Positions 24,420 through 34,479 are shown, counted from the first letter of the stretch. The stretch is DNA of 64,000 bases from Salipaludibacillus daqingensis (GCF_029891575.1 NZ_JARZHF010000010.1:122695-186694); one strand, 5' to 3'. The notes: generated by a model from the letters alone, not told the origin. A program made the numbers and translations.

Positions 24420-25256
24420 ATGAAAGCTAAATTGAAAACCTTAAAACTAGGTTATATTCCTGTTTATCTTATTTTATTGTTCTTTTTAATGGTTACAATG
24501 TTTCCTTTTCTTTGGATTCTCTTGTCTTCATTTAAAGCGAATGCGGAGTTGATGAGAGCTCCCTTTTCTTTACCTGAAACATGGAATTTCTCAAACTATG
24601 TGGAAGCCTTTAGGGTAGGGAACTTAGGAAGACTATTTTGGAATTCTTTATTTGTAAGTACGATTAGTACAGCTATTTGTATATTGTTTGCAACGATGGC
24701 GGCATATGCGGTTCGAAAAGGAGGAAAATGGGCTAAAATAATCTATTTTACTATTATTATAGGTATTTTCCTCCCTACGAACTCCTTATTAGTGCCATAT
24801 TATTTAATCGCAGCACAATTTAATTTGATCAATACACCTTGGGCCTTAGTGACAACTTATATGGCCATGGGTTTACCTTTAACTCTTCTCATTATTTATG
24901 GATTCGTAAGAGGAGTACCAGAGGAAATTTTAGAATCGGCTGAAATTGATGGGTGTAACATGTTCCAGACCTATTACAGAATCTTACTTCCTCTAGTAAG
25001 GCCAGGGGTGGCAACAGCCGCCATTTTTCAATTCTTATTTTCATGGAATGAGTTTATTTTTGCCCTTCTCCTCACAACGGACCAGAGTGCTCGAACGTTA
25101 CAAGTTGGAATTAGTTTATTTAAGTCCGTTTATCAAAATGATTTCACTACGATGTTCGCAGCCATTTTTAGTAGCTTAATTCCAATCATTATTATTTATA
25201 TCTTCTTGCAAAAACATATTATTGAAGGCCTTACAAGTGGATCCGTAAAAGGGTAA
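24420..25256 (+). CDS. Sugar ABC transporter permease, MalG-like
   Basis: A 278-aa permease, six helices. EAA loop: ESAEIDGCNMFQTYYRILLPLVRPG. The C-terminal EGLTSGSVKG is the classical MalG-type end. ATG 24420 is nine bases after AGGAGG, better than ATG 24414. Eighteen bases from the first permease. Confidence 0.92.
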   Translation: MKAKLKTLKLGYIPVYLILLFFLMVTMFPFLWILLSSFKANAELMRAPFSLPETWNFSNYVEAFRVGNLGRLFWNSLFVSTISTAICILFATMAAYAVRKGGKWAKIIYFTIIIGIFLPTNSLLVPYYLIAAQFNLINTPWALVTTYMAMGLPLTLLIIYGFVRGVPEEILESAEIDGCNMFQTYYRILLPLVRPGVATAAIFQFLFSWNEFIFALLLTTDQSARTLQVGISLFKSVYQNDFTTMFAAIFSSLIPIIIIYIFLQKHIIEGLTSGSVKG

Positions 25257-25286
25257 AGTTTTATTAAATTAATGGAGCTGAGAGCG

Positions 25287-26270
25287 ATGAAATATAGACG
25301 TATTGGAAATAGTGGATTGCAAGTTAGTGAGATTGGTTTGGGGACGTGGTTAACGTTTGATGGAACGTCGAAGGATTATGATAAAAATAATGCGCTAAAT
25401 ACGATTAGATATGCTTATGAACACGGGATTAATTATTTCGATACAGCTAACTTCTATGGACTTGGTCATGCAGAAAGAGTTCTAGGAGAGGCACTTGCAA
25501 AGTACGATCGTACGTCCTATGTGATTGGATCGAAAGTGTATTTTCCAATGGGAGAGAAGCCTAACCAGAGTGGTTTATCTAGAAAACATATCATGGAACA
25601 ATGTGATCGTAGTTTAAAACGGTTAAATGTCGATTATATTGACCTTTATCAATGTCACCGATTTGATAAAAACAGTCCGGTTGAAGAAACATTGCAGGCG
25701 ATGGACGATTTAGTTTCTCAAGGGAAAATTCTCTATTACGGAATCAGTGAATGGAACGCAGATCAGATTAAAGAAGGGTTGAGCACAGTTGATAGATTAG
25801 GACTTAGAAAAATGATCTCCAATCAACCGATTTATAACATGTTGGTCAGACAAATGGAAAATGATATTGTCCCTGCATCAAAAGAAGGAGGGCTCGGACA
25901 ACTCGTATTTTCTCCACTTGCACAAGGTGTTCTTACAGGGTCCTATACTTCAGCAGAAGAATTACCTGAAGATTCCCGATTAAGGAAGACAGATAATGAT
26001 TCCGCTTCCTTATATTTTAAAGAGGATATTTTTGAGGCAATAAGAGAATTGAAGAAAGTTGCTGTTAGAGAAAACTGTTCTCTGACACAGCTGGCATTAT
26101 CTTGGATTTTATTAAATGATCAAGTTTCGTCCGTTATTATGGGTGCTGAAAATCAAGATCAAATTGCCGAAAACATCAAGGCATCAGAAATGGAATGGAG
26201 CAGTGTTTTAATAGAAGAAGTGAATAGCATACTGGATAAAATAAATTTTACTTGGCCGTTATTTGATTAA
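25287..26270 (+). CDS. Aldo/keto reductase
   Basis: A 327-aa NADPH-dependent oxidoreductase with a TIM barrel. The catalytic tetrad can be followed: Asp in NYFDTANFYG with Tyr four residues later, Lys in VIGSKVYF, His in LYQCHRF. The C-terminal cofactor region includes SSVIMGAENQDQIAEN. It resembles the YghZ/KCNAB (beta-subunit) group that reduces sugar aldehydes. Start at ATG 25287 after GGAG. Cotranscription with the sugar ABC genes suggests it reduces or oxidises the imported sugar or a breakdown product. Confidence 0.88.
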   Translation: MKYRRIGNSGLQVSEIGLGTWLTFDGTSKDYDKNNALNTIRYAYEHGINYFDTANFYGLGHAERVLGEALAKYDRTSYVIGSKVYFPMGEKPNQSGLSRKHIMEQCDRSLKRLNVDYIDLYQCHRFDKNSPVEETLQAMDDLVSQGKILYYGISEWNADQIKEGLSTVDRLGLRKMISNQPIYNMLVRQMENDIVPASKEGGLGQLVFSPLAQGVLTGSYTSAEELPEDSRLRKTDNDSASLYFKEDIFEAIRELKKVAVRENCSLTQLALSWILLNDQVSSVIMGAENQDQIAENIKASEMEWSSVLIEEVNSILDKINFTWPLFD

Positions 26271-26287
26271 TTAGAGGAGGAAGTGAT

Positions 26288-28570
26288 GTGGGTACAATTT
26301 TAGAATATGACGAGATGATAACGTTTAAAACAGCGACTATGACATTATATTTTAATAAAAACAGTGGATCCCTTACCAAACTAGAAACGCTTAATGGAGA
26401 TTCTTTAATAATAGAAACATCGACACCGTTTTTACGTATCCATTTAAATGGGGAAGAGCACCGGCCTCTTCCAAGGAGAATGCCATATTACACCAATACG
26501 ACGACAATTGGAGATCAATTGGTGGCCGATCATTTTGAAATCAGCAAAGAAGATGAGAATGAACTTCAGGTGGTATGCAGCCAAGACGGGTTTCAAGTAA
26601 TTTGGAGAATAAAGGTTGATGTGAAAAAGAAGATCGTTTCTATTGGATTTGATTTCGTAAATCAAACAGGAAAGGAACAAATTGTCCGAAAAGCAATTAT
26701 TAACCAAACGATGTTTTCACCTGATTTTAATCGAGATCGTACATCTGTATTTTTACCTGGTGTTCAAGGGTCGCTCCCTTATTACAACCTTTCAAATCAT
26801 CAACATCAAGTTTGGCCATTTGGAGAGTATTCCATTGGGGCAGCTGGATTAATAGATGGTAATAGTTTAAAAACGTGGATTGGTTGGAGCTTGTCATTTA
26901 AGGAACGTGTTGACCAACGTGTAGAGAGTGAGCGAAATCAAATTTCATTAGTGAATGATTATCAATTCTCCGGTTATTTAGCTGAAGGGGAATCAATGAC
27001 TTTCTCAGGAGCCTATTACATGTTTGCTGATGAGGAGAGGCAAGCAGCGAACAACCTCCAACATTGGTTTAATGAACACCATATCAAAACACCAACAGAC
27101 TCTCCAAAATGGTTGGAAGATTTGGTGATTTTCGAAACCCATATCGGCACAGCCGTCTTTAAAGATAACTATTCTTATACACCGTATAAGACAATGAAAG
27201 ATTTAATAGACGACCTTCCACGAATTTCATCTCTTGGATTTACAGCGATTCAAGTAATGCCTAAACAGCCATACCCTTGTTATGCGGTTCATGACTATTT
27301 TGATCTATCAACATCATACGGAGATAAACATGCGTTAATCACATTAGTATCTAAAGCTCATGATTTAGGGATAAGAATTATTTTAGATGTGATTTTGCAT
27401 GGTGTCATGGATCAATATTTTATTGGAAAAGCAGAGCATCAAGCAAAAACGAGTGGAGACACCCACCGTCTGGAATTAAACCAAACAGTGATTGATTTTG
27501 CTCCATATTGGAGAGAAGGATCACCAGAAATTCATGATTTAGTGAAACAACACCCAGAATGGTTTGTCAGGGATGAAGAAGGGGAGATTACTGGTATTTA
27601 TACGAACGCCTTTGATGCAGCAAATGAGGACTGGCAAAACTATTTTATAAAAGCGTTAAAATATATGATTCTTGAATTAAATATTGATGGTTTTCGATTT
27701 GATGCACCCCATTGGAATTCGATTCCGAATTGGGATAGGAACATTCCTTATGAAGCAGGCGAATCAGCTGTTGGCCCAATCAAACTGTTCGAAAAAGCGA
27801 GGAAAGAGTTGCGTAAAATAAAAGGAGATCTATTGTTTTATACGGAGCCAAGCACACCACTTTACAGAAAAAATATGGACTTAAATTATAATTATGACGA
27901 ACATTGGCTTATTCAAGCTCTGTTGTATGATTCAGCATCCGTTGTGATCGGGAGAGAAAAACCAAGTAATAAAATCTTCGCAAATGAAATGGCTCAGTGG
28001 TTTGACGTGAGACAACGATGGCTTCCAAATCATTCACGAACAGCTCATCATGTCGATTCTCACGATTCCTTTTGGTGGTATCCTCCAGGAAAGAAATGGA
28101 GAAGAGAACAATTTGGAATTCCTCAAACGTTATTACTCTCGTATATTTATCTATTCATAGAAGGGCCATTTATGATGTATATCGGAGGAGAAGAAGGAAT
28201 TGAAAATGACTTAAAGAAAGGGATTCAATTAAAGAAATCACATCCTTCGTTAAAGGAGGGCTTGTGTGATTTTATAGGTGGTTATAGTGATAATCCAACT
28301 ATCTTTCATCCAGTAAGAAAAACAGAAGAATCCTATACCGTTTGTATTGCAAATTGTTCGGATCAAACAGAAGAAGTGTGTATCTCTTGGAGTGGGGCGG
28401 ATGAGATAAACGCCTTTTTCCCCGAAGGATTCTATCTTAAAGATTTAATAACTGATGCATATATTTCAGACGAGAAATATACTTGTCAAACATTTAATCA
28501 AAAAAAATGGAAGTTAAACCCTTTCCAAGTTTTGTGGGTCGATTTAAAGACAAAAATCGACAAAAAGTAA
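26288..28570 (+). CDS. GH13-like (alpha-amylase superfamily) glycosidase, intracellular
   Basis: A 760-aa predicted alpha-glycosidase, no signal peptide. An N-terminal beta domain spans about 1-275. The TIM barrel follows with the four amylase regions: IILDVILHGV (region I, with His in place of Asn-His), DGFRFDAPHW (nucleophile Asp471), FYTEPS (acid/base Glu520) and VDSHDSFWW (Asp593). A C-terminal beta domain ends NPFQVLWVDL. GTG 26288 follows GAGGAGG by seven bases. It probably cleaves the oligosaccharide brought in by the ABC system, releasing the hexose for the ROK kinase. Region I and the large N-domain are unusual, so the subfamily is uncertain. Confidence 0.85.
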   Translation: MGTILEYDEMITFKTATMTLYFNKNSGSLTKLETLNGDSLIIETSTPFLRIHLNGEEHRPLPRRMPYYTNTTTIGDQLVADHFEISKEDENELQVVCSQDGFQVIWRIKVDVKKKIVSIGFDFVNQTGKEQIVRKAIINQTMFSPDFNRDRTSVFLPGVQGSLPYYNLSNHQHQVWPFGEYSIGAAGLIDGNSLKTWIGWSLSFKERVDQRVESERNQISLVNDYQFSGYLAEGESMTFSGAYYMFADEERQAANNLQHWFNEHHIKTPTDSPKWLEDLVIFETHIGTAVFKDNYSYTPYKTMKDLIDDLPRISSLGFTAIQVMPKQPYPCYAVHDYFDLSTSYGDKHALITLVSKAHDLGIRIILDVILHGVMDQYFIGKAEHQAKTSGDTHRLELNQTVIDFAPYWREGSPEIHDLVKQHPEWFVRDEEGEITGIYTNAFDAANEDWQNYFIKALKYMILELNIDGFRFDAPHWNSIPNWDRNIPYEAGESAVGPIKLFEKARKELRKIKGDLLFYTEPSTPLYRKNMDLNYNYDEHWLIQALLYDSASVVIGREKPSNKIFANEMAQWFDVRQRWLPNHSRTAHHVDSHDSFWWYPPGKKWRREQFGIPQTLLLSYIYLFIEGPFMMYIGGEEGIENDLKKGIQLKKSHPSLKEGLCDFIGGYSDNPTIFHPVRKTEESYTVCIANCSDQTEEVCISWSGADEINAFFPEGFYLKDLITDAYISDEKYTCQTFNQKKWKLNPFQVLWVDLKTKIDKK

Positions 28571-28607
28571 CATTTTTATAAGTAGATAAGGTAAAATAGG
28601 GATAAAC

Positions 28608-28623
28608 ATGAAAGCGTTATCTC
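28608..28623 (+). promoter_or_regulatory. Possible CcpA cre site
   Basis: ATGAAAGCGTTATCTC fits WTGNAANCGNWNNCW. It lies 77 bases before the response-regulator gene, suggesting catabolite repression of the regulatory pair. Confidence 0.45.
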
Positions 28624-28699
28624 AAGTTGTTTTGAGTTTCTTAGTAGTATTCTTTTAATACTTTTGTTGCTGACAACTGCGCGAGGGGGGGAACGATTT

Positions 28700-30244
28700 A
28701 TGGTTCGGAAATTAACAATGATGATTGTTGATGATGAGACGATCATTCGTCGTGGCTTAAAAAACGCAGTTGAAAAAATGAACGATTCTTATGAAGTAAT
28801 AGCTCTGGCTGATGATGGAGAGACAGCACTGAACATTATAAGAGAAGAAAATATCGTTCCAGATGTCATTATCACAGACATTTATATGAACTTTATAGAT
28901 GGGATTGAATTATTAGAAGAGTTAACAAAAACCCACCCGTCCATTCGTTCTGTTATCCTTTCTGGGCATGAAGAATTTCAGTTAGCTAAAAAAGCGATTA
29001 ATCTAAAGGTACAATCTTATTTAATAAAACCTGTCAGTTTATCTGATTTAGACGATATTCTTCAACAATTGAACGAAGAAATGGAAAAGGAAGAGAAATC
29101 GATTGCAGAACAAGATTCCTTTATACGGAAACAACAACATATTGAGCCTTATTTGAGTGATAAATTGATCCTTGATCTTTTGGAAGGAAGGCTTGTTTCT
29201 GAAGAACAAATGGAATGTTTAGTTGATTATCTTCCGTTTTCTGAGCAAGAAGAAGTGATGATAGGGACCTTAAGAATCATGAACATGAATGCTAGAGAGC
29301 ACCCAGAGAATATGGTTCAAACATACACGATTAAATCTCTATTTGAATCAAGAATTTTAGAAGTATGTAAAGGTTTTTCGGTGATTAAAGATATTCAAAC
29401 GGTATATTTTGGAATTGTTGATTGTGATGTAGAGGATTTATCTGACGCATTTCGCGCGTTAGCAGATGAAATAGAGAAAAACTACCAAATTACGATTATC
29501 TTTGGTTTCGGCGAAAGAGTTGTCGACTTCCAGTCCTTAGTGAAGTCAACTAGCAAATCTATAGAAGAAGTAGAAAAACAAACAAAGGGTTATTATGAAT
29601 ATCCCTTTGATGAAGAAAACGAGCTTCAGTTAGCATTTAGTGTTGGTGATACAGCTAAGATGGCATTATCTTCTCAAAAAATCATCAATAAAATAAAGCA
29701 GGATGAGCCGTCTTCTGAGTGGACTGCTCAAACACTCCAAGAAATCATGTTCAAGTTGGAAAACATTTTAAAAGAAATTGACTCCCCATATCCACCAGCA
29801 CCTTTTTTAGGAAGTCTACAAAAATTAGATATGTTAACCCGGTTTGAACGTTGGATTCATGAATCGGCAGAAGAACGGATGAAAGTGAAAGAACAGAAAA
29901 ACACTAATGTTTTGATTGAGACCGTTAAATTATATTTAAAAGACCATTATGCGGATCAAGAACTAAGTTTACAAGTCATTAGTGAAGTAGTTTCCGTTAC
30001 TCCAAACTATTTAACGCAAGAATTCAGGAAAATTACAGGGTTATCCTGTATGCAATATGTGACACAAATCCGAATGGATAAGGCAAAACAACTTCTTCGG
30101 AACAGTGATAAAAAAATATTTGAAATCGCAGATATTGTTGGATATGACAACCCCTATTACTTTAGTAATGCCTTCAAAAAAAATGTAGGGAAAAACCCTT
30201 CTAGTTATAAATTAGAAAGTAGACATTCAAATGAAATTATTTGA
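28700..30244 (+). CDS. Response regulator, YesN type with AraC-family HTH
   Basis: A 514-aa protein. The receiver domain at 1-125 has the acidic pair in MIVDDETIIRRG, phospho-acceptor Asp60 in DVIITDIYM, Ser of VILSGH and Lys of YLIKPVS. A middle region of about 280 residues resembles the YesN insert. The C-terminal 100 residues hold two AraC HTHs (LSLQVISEVVSVTPNYLTQEF; IFEIADIVGYDNPYYFSNAFKK). ATG 28700 follows GGGGGG. It overlaps the histidine kinase gene by 14 bases. Such pairs sense an extracellular sugar and activate its uptake genes. Confidence 0.93.
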   Translation: MVRKLTMMIVDDETIIRRGLKNAVEKMNDSYEVIALADDGETALNIIREENIVPDVIITDIYMNFIDGIELLEELTKTHPSIRSVILSGHEEFQLAKKAINLKVQSYLIKPVSLSDLDDILQQLNEEMEKEEKSIAEQDSFIRKQQHIEPYLSDKLILDLLEGRLVSEEQMECLVDYLPFSEQEEVMIGTLRIMNMNAREHPENMVQTYTIKSLFESRILEVCKGFSVIKDIQTVYFGIVDCDVEDLSDAFRALADEIEKNYQITIIFGFGERVVDFQSLVKSTSKSIEEVEKQTKGYYEYPFDEENELQLAFSVGDTAKMALSSQKIINKIKQDEPSSEWTAQTLQEIMFKLENILKEIDSPYPPAPFLGSLQKLDMLTRFERWIHESAEERMKVKEQKNTNVLIETVKLYLKDHYADQELSLQVISEVVSVTPNYLTQEFRKITGLSCMQYVTQIRMDKAKQLLRNSDKKIFEIADIVGYDNPYYFSNAFKKNVGKNPSSYKLESRHSNEII

Positions 30245-32141
30245 TCGTTTAGGTGATTTATACAGAATAAAGAGAGATACATTTACGTTTAAGGTATTCT
30301 ATAAGTTATTAATATTAGTGATCATACCAAATCTAATATTACTAGGGGTTGTTTCATTTCTCGTTATCCAACAGACGAATCGAATCGAAGCAGAGCGATT
30401 TAATTCTCTCTTAACATTAAAGCAATCATTAGATAATGGCATTAGTTCATTGTTAGATGAGACAAATGAAACCGTAAACAACATTATTATTGATCCTCAA
30501 ATTCAAGAAACATTAGAACGAGTGAATCCTGATTCTAATGTAAGAGATACCGCGTCATTTATGAATGGAGATATAAGTGATCAAGAATATATCAGTAGTG
30601 ATTATACGACATTGACAAATATGAGAACGGCATTATCAAGTTATCGACTAAGTAGAGGGAATATCCATTCTATTGGTGTGGTTGATCTAGAAGAGAATAT
30701 ATACCTAAGTTCAACATCCTCTCAAAGTTATCTCCTTACAAGAAATGATTTACGAGATTCAGAAATTTTTAATGCGGCTCATGCCAACGACTCTGGGCTA
30801 ATCTGGAGTGTAGATGATACGATAACAAAAAATCAAGATATCGTAACCTTTACTCGGAAAATCCCAAGTGTGGATCAACCTCAAAATATTATTGGCTATG
30901 CCATCGTCAATCTTTTTTTAAATTCAATTGAAGGGACTCTCGGTCAATACATTGATGATCCGAATATCGTGTTCGGAATTATCGATAATATGAGTAATCA
31001 ATCGATTATTTTTCAAGGAAATCACATTTTACAGAATAATTCAGAATTTGGTCATGTTGTAAATGATAATCAAGAAGCACTTAGACAAACTACATCATTT
31101 GTTGCACTAACCATTGATCACGGTCAGTGGTATATCTCATCAAGTGATTTGGACACAAACCAACAAGTGTTTATTGGCTATAATAAAGACGTGATGAATG
31201 CAGAGTTGAATGAAACGAAAACATTGTTGTATTCCGGGATGTTCATCTTAGTGATGATGTCTTTATTCATTTCTTTGAAAGGTGCGAAATTAATTGCGAG
31301 CCGTCTGAACGCTCTAAGCCAGTCCATTAAAAAATTAGGGGAAGGGTCTCTTAAAGAGCGAGTCCACTTAAAAGGGAAGGATGAACTTGCGGATATTGGG
31401 GATCAATTTAATCACATGGCCGCTGACATCGAACAATTATTAATTCGGTTAGAGAAGGAACAAAAACGTAAACAAATGTTTGAACTGCGTGTCTTAGAAT
31501 ACCAACTTAATCCTCATTTTTTATATAATACTTTGGATTCGATTCAATGGCTTGCTATTGAACAAGATCAGCAAGAAATTAGTGAGATGGTTTATGGTCT
31601 CTCGAGATTATTTCAATTAATCCTTAGTAAAGGAAAAGAAATGATTACGATAGAAGATGAATTTCAAATGGCACAGTATTATTTAAATATCCAAAAAATT
31701 CGCTATGAAAATCGTTTTGTTTATAAAATGGATCTTGATCCAAAGATAAAAGAAATGAAAATTAGTAAGTTAATTCTTCAACCAATGATCGAAAATGCTA
31801 TTCATCATGGTATTAGAAAGGTAAGGTACCAAGGTCTAATATTAATATCTGGTAGATTAGATGATGATTATGTCGTACTTGAAGTCGCAGATAATGGAAT
31901 AGGTATGACGAATGAGCGAAAAGGTGAACTTCTAGGTTTTCTACGGACAGAGGAGTGGCTTGAAGATAAGCCTGACCATTTAGGTTACGGCGTGAAAAAT
32001 ATTGATTCCCGGCTAAAGTTAGTATTTGGGGATTCGTATGAGATGAGAATTTTGACAAATAATGACGATGAGTACACAACAAGAGTTCAGGTAAGAATTC
32101 ATGTTGACGCTTATGAGGAAGGTTCTGATATCGTTCAATGA
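30231..32141 (+). CDS. Sensor histidine kinase, YesM type
   Basis: A 636-aa kinase. Membrane helix 1 is at about 22-45 and helix 2 at about 325-345, enclosing a 280-residue extracellular sensor. A HAMP segment follows (LNALSQSIKKLGEGSLKERV). The phospho-acceptor is His429 in YQLNPHFLYNTLDSIQWLA. The ATPase part has PMIENAIHHGI (N box), VADNGIGM (G1) and GYGVKNIDSRLKL (G2). Partner of the overlapping YesN-like regulator. The signal is probably a sugar or sugar-loaded binding protein. Confidence 0.93.
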   Translation: MKLFDRLGDLYRIKRDTFTFKVFYKLLILVIIPNLILLGVVSFLVIQQTNRIEAERFNSLLTLKQSLDNGISSLLDETNETVNNIIIDPQIQETLERVNPDSNVRDTASFMNGDISDQEYISSDYTTLTNMRTALSSYRLSRGNIHSIGVVDLEENIYLSSTSSQSYLLTRNDLRDSEIFNAAHANDSGLIWSVDDTITKNQDIVTFTRKIPSVDQPQNIIGYAIVNLFLNSIEGTLGQYIDDPNIVFGIIDNMSNQSIIFQGNHILQNNSEFGHVVNDNQEALRQTTSFVALTIDHGQWYISSSDLDTNQQVFIGYNKDVMNAELNETKTLLYSGMFILVMMSLFISLKGAKLIASRLNALSQSIKKLGEGSLKERVHLKGKDELADIGDQFNHMAADIEQLLIRLEKEQKRKQMFELRVLEYQLNPHFLYNTLDSIQWLAIEQDQQEISEMVYGLSRLFQLILSKGKEMITIEDEFQMAQYYLNIQKIRYENRFVYKMDLDPKIKEMKISKLILQPMIENAIHHGIRKVRYQGLILISGRLDDDYVVLEVADNGIGMTNERKGELLGFLRTEEWLEDKPDHLGYGVKNIDSRLKLVFGDSYEMRILTNNDDEYTTRVQVRIHVDAYEEGSDIVQ

Positions 32142-32266
32142 TCCAGTTGAAAAATCACCCTTATTTGTCGAGGCTTTTAACTTAGATTCTTTCGTGCCGG
32201 AGAGAAAAGTTGGAACTATTGATACTGTTTCTTAAAGTTGTCTTTTTGAAAGGGATGAACAAGTGT

Positions 32267-32303
32267 AAAAACACTACTTATTGAGTTTAAGCAGTGTTTT
32301 ATA
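32267..32303 (+). terminator. Probable terminator after the kinase gene
   Basis: AAAACACTaCTTA pairs with TAAGcAGTGTTTT around TTGAGTT; the T-run is short (4 T). Confidence 0.6.
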
Positions 32304-32314
32304 CTCGAAATATA

Positions 32315-32332
32315 AGTAATGACATTATATCT
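32315..32332 (+). promoter_or_regulatory. Operator-like half-palindrome upstream of the glycosidase-like gene
   Basis: AGTAATGACATTATATCT keeps the GACATTATATC half of the 20570 site; the left arm is degraded. It ends 18 bases before the ATG. Confidence 0.5.
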
Positions 32333-32350
32333 TTTAATGGGGGAGAAATG

Positions 32351-34399
32351 ATGAGTAATTCTTCTAGAACGATAGACTTTAAATATGCTCCAAAAATGAT
32401 TCAGACTTGTATTGGACTCGTCGACGATCCATATAAATCGATCGTAAGAGAGGATGGTAGCTTAAATTATCATTTTGAAGAGAAAGAATTTGATCCTGGT
32501 GATTTTTACATTAATAAAGATGAAGGACCTAAAGAGACAGAATTTGTTGACGAAAATATAGGATTCCAACATAGATTAAAGCCAATGTTTACTCATCAAG
32601 ATGAGTTCGTGAAAAGAAATCAGACATATGATGAACCGGAATTACCATTTGTTTATACTGAAGAATTATATAAACATTCTTATTTAAAATGGACAACGTT
32701 TTCCTATCAAAATAATAATGGGTTAAGAGCAGATGTCCTTATATGGGAGTTGGGAGCGAAAGAAGGGTTTGTTCCAGCACCAACAAAAGTTGCTCTAAAA
32801 CTCTCCGGTGATAAAACGAATGCGCCAAAGGTGATGGAGTCAGCTGATACAACGAAATATTGGACAAAAGATGGATTTAATATTAGAGGAATCACTCATT
32901 ATGATTTTTTGCAAGAAAAAGACGTTCGAGAAGGAGTATTTGTCATCGTGTTGGAAGGCAACATGCCTGTTTCAGAAGTGACGTTGGATTGGGCCAAGAA
33001 AGCAAAAGAAGAAATGAGAAGCTATTGGAAGAACATCCGTTTATTTGAAACTGCCTTTCAAATTCCAGATCAACAAGTCATGGACATGTTAAAAGCTTCT
33101 GCAAGAAACATGTTACAAGCGAGAGAAATAAAAGAAGGGTTACCGGAATTCCAAGTTGGTCCTACTGTATATAGAGGGCTTTGGGTCATTGATGGTCATT
33201 TCCTCCTTGAGGCTGCTCATATGATGGGGAAGCGGTTAGATGCATACCAGGGTGTGGAAGCTGTTTTAAAACGGGCAAAAGAAGATGGTTCTATTCAAAT
33301 CATTCCTTCTCATTTCAAAGAGACAGGCATTGCATTAGCGACATTTGTTAGACAATGTGAATTAATGAATGATGATGAAAGACTGAAACAATTATGGCCG
33401 ATCATGTGTAAGGCATTAGACTATATTATCCACATGAGAAAGGAAGCAGTTGATACACCAGATTATAAAGGGATTTTTCCGCCAGCATTTCTTGATGGTG
33501 GGATAGCCGGGCCTTTTCCTGAATACACAACACCACTTTGGATAGCGGTAGGGTTGAAAAGAGCTTATGAAGAAGGGGAACGTCTGCAACTTGAACGAAA
33601 GGAAGAATTTAAAACAGTCTTTATGGATGTGGAATCATCATTGAGAGAGGCTATCAAACGAGATTTAAGAAAACGAGAAGATGGGATTATGTTTTTTAAG
33701 ATGAATATGATGGATAGAGAATACGATTTACCTCAATCGGCTACTTGGGCATTAGCGCATGCGATATATCCTGGTGAATTATTCGCAGAAGATGATCCAG
33801 TTGTTCAAAATTTTCTTCAGTTATTAGATAGTATAGATGATACTCAAGGAATACCTGAAAATACAGGATGGATTCATAACCAAGCAGTTTGGGGCTATTC
33901 CTCTATGTTTTATGCGCAAGATTGGCTATATGCCGGAAATCCAGAGAAGGCGATAGACTATTTATATAGTTTTGCTAATCATGCTGCACCAAGTCGAGTG
34001 TGGAGAGAAGAACAAAGTTTTACATCTTCGAACGCAGCTGAGTATTGCGGAGATATGCCACACAATTGGGCCTCAGCAGAATTTATTCGACTCGTACGTC
34101 ACTTACTAGTTTTAGAAAAGAAGGATACCTTGGAAATCTTCCGAGGGTTACCTGAACAGTGGTTACCTACCGATCATCGAATCCTGCATGTAGAAAATAC
34201 GCCAACAAAATTTGGGGAAGTCACCATTAAACTAGAAAAAATCGATGACAACAGTTACGATTTTTATTTCGCCAGAAAACAAGGGAATAAAGAACCATCA
34301 CAAGTGGGGATATATTGGATGAATGAATACATTCCGTTAGATAGGGATGAAGTTAGATTGATATTGAGAACTAACCGGAGGGACGGTTCTTGCGGTTGA
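32351..34399 (+). CDS. Large six-hairpin-glycosidase-like protein of unassigned family
   Basis: A 682-aa protein without signal peptide. The first 230 residues look beta-rich. From about 240 to 590 it is mostly helical with paired helices and acidic/aromatic loops: YRGLWVIDGHFLLEAAHMM, QCELMNDDERLKQLW, QSATWALAHAIYPGELF, NTGWIHNQAVWGYSSMFYA and GDMPHNWASAEFIRLVRH. This is the style of (alpha/alpha)6 glycoside hydrolases such as rhamnosidase- or glucoamylase-like enzymes. I cannot place it in a named GH family. ATG 32351 is five bases after GGGGGAG. The last residues (RRDGSCG) and stop derive from a dispersed repeat beginning at 34373. Confidence 0.7.
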   Translation: MSNSSRTIDFKYAPKMIQTCIGLVDDPYKSIVREDGSLNYHFEEKEFDPGDFYINKDEGPKETEFVDENIGFQHRLKPMFTHQDEFVKRNQTYDEPELPFVYTEELYKHSYLKWTTFSYQNNNGLRADVLIWELGAKEGFVPAPTKVALKLSGDKTNAPKVMESADTTKYWTKDGFNIRGITHYDFLQEKDVREGVFVIVLEGNMPVSEVTLDWAKKAKEEMRSYWKNIRLFETAFQIPDQQVMDMLKASARNMLQAREIKEGLPEFQVGPTVYRGLWVIDGHFLLEAAHMMGKRLDAYQGVEAVLKRAKEDGSIQIIPSHFKETGIALATFVRQCELMNDDERLKQLWPIMCKALDYIIHMRKEAVDTPDYKGIFPPAFLDGGIAGPFPEYTTPLWIAVGLKRAYEEGERLQLERKEEFKTVFMDVESSLREAIKRDLRKREDGIMFFKMNMMDREYDLPQSATWALAHAIYPGELFAEDDPVVQNFLQLLDSIDDTQGIPENTGWIHNQAVWGYSSMFYAQDWLYAGNPEKAIDYLYSFANHAAPSRVWREEQSFTSSNAAEYCGDMPHNWASAEFIRLVRHLLVLEKKDTLEIFRGLPEQWLPTDHRILHVENTPTKFGEVTIKLEKIDDNSYDFYFARKQGNKEPSQVGIYWMNEYIPLDRDEVRLILRTNRRDGSCG

Positions 34400-34402
34400 A
34401 AA
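34373..34402. repeat. GGGACGGTTC-core hairpin repeat fused to a gene end
   Basis: Same 30 bases as 15395-15424 (arms AACCG/CGGTT). It overlaps the last eight codons and stop of the glycosidase-like gene. Confidence 0.75.
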
Positions 34403-34479
34403 AGGGTATTTGTTTTATTAATAAGTACTCCGAAAAAAATATTAACAGACAGCTCATAACCAATTTGATGTAACCAGAG

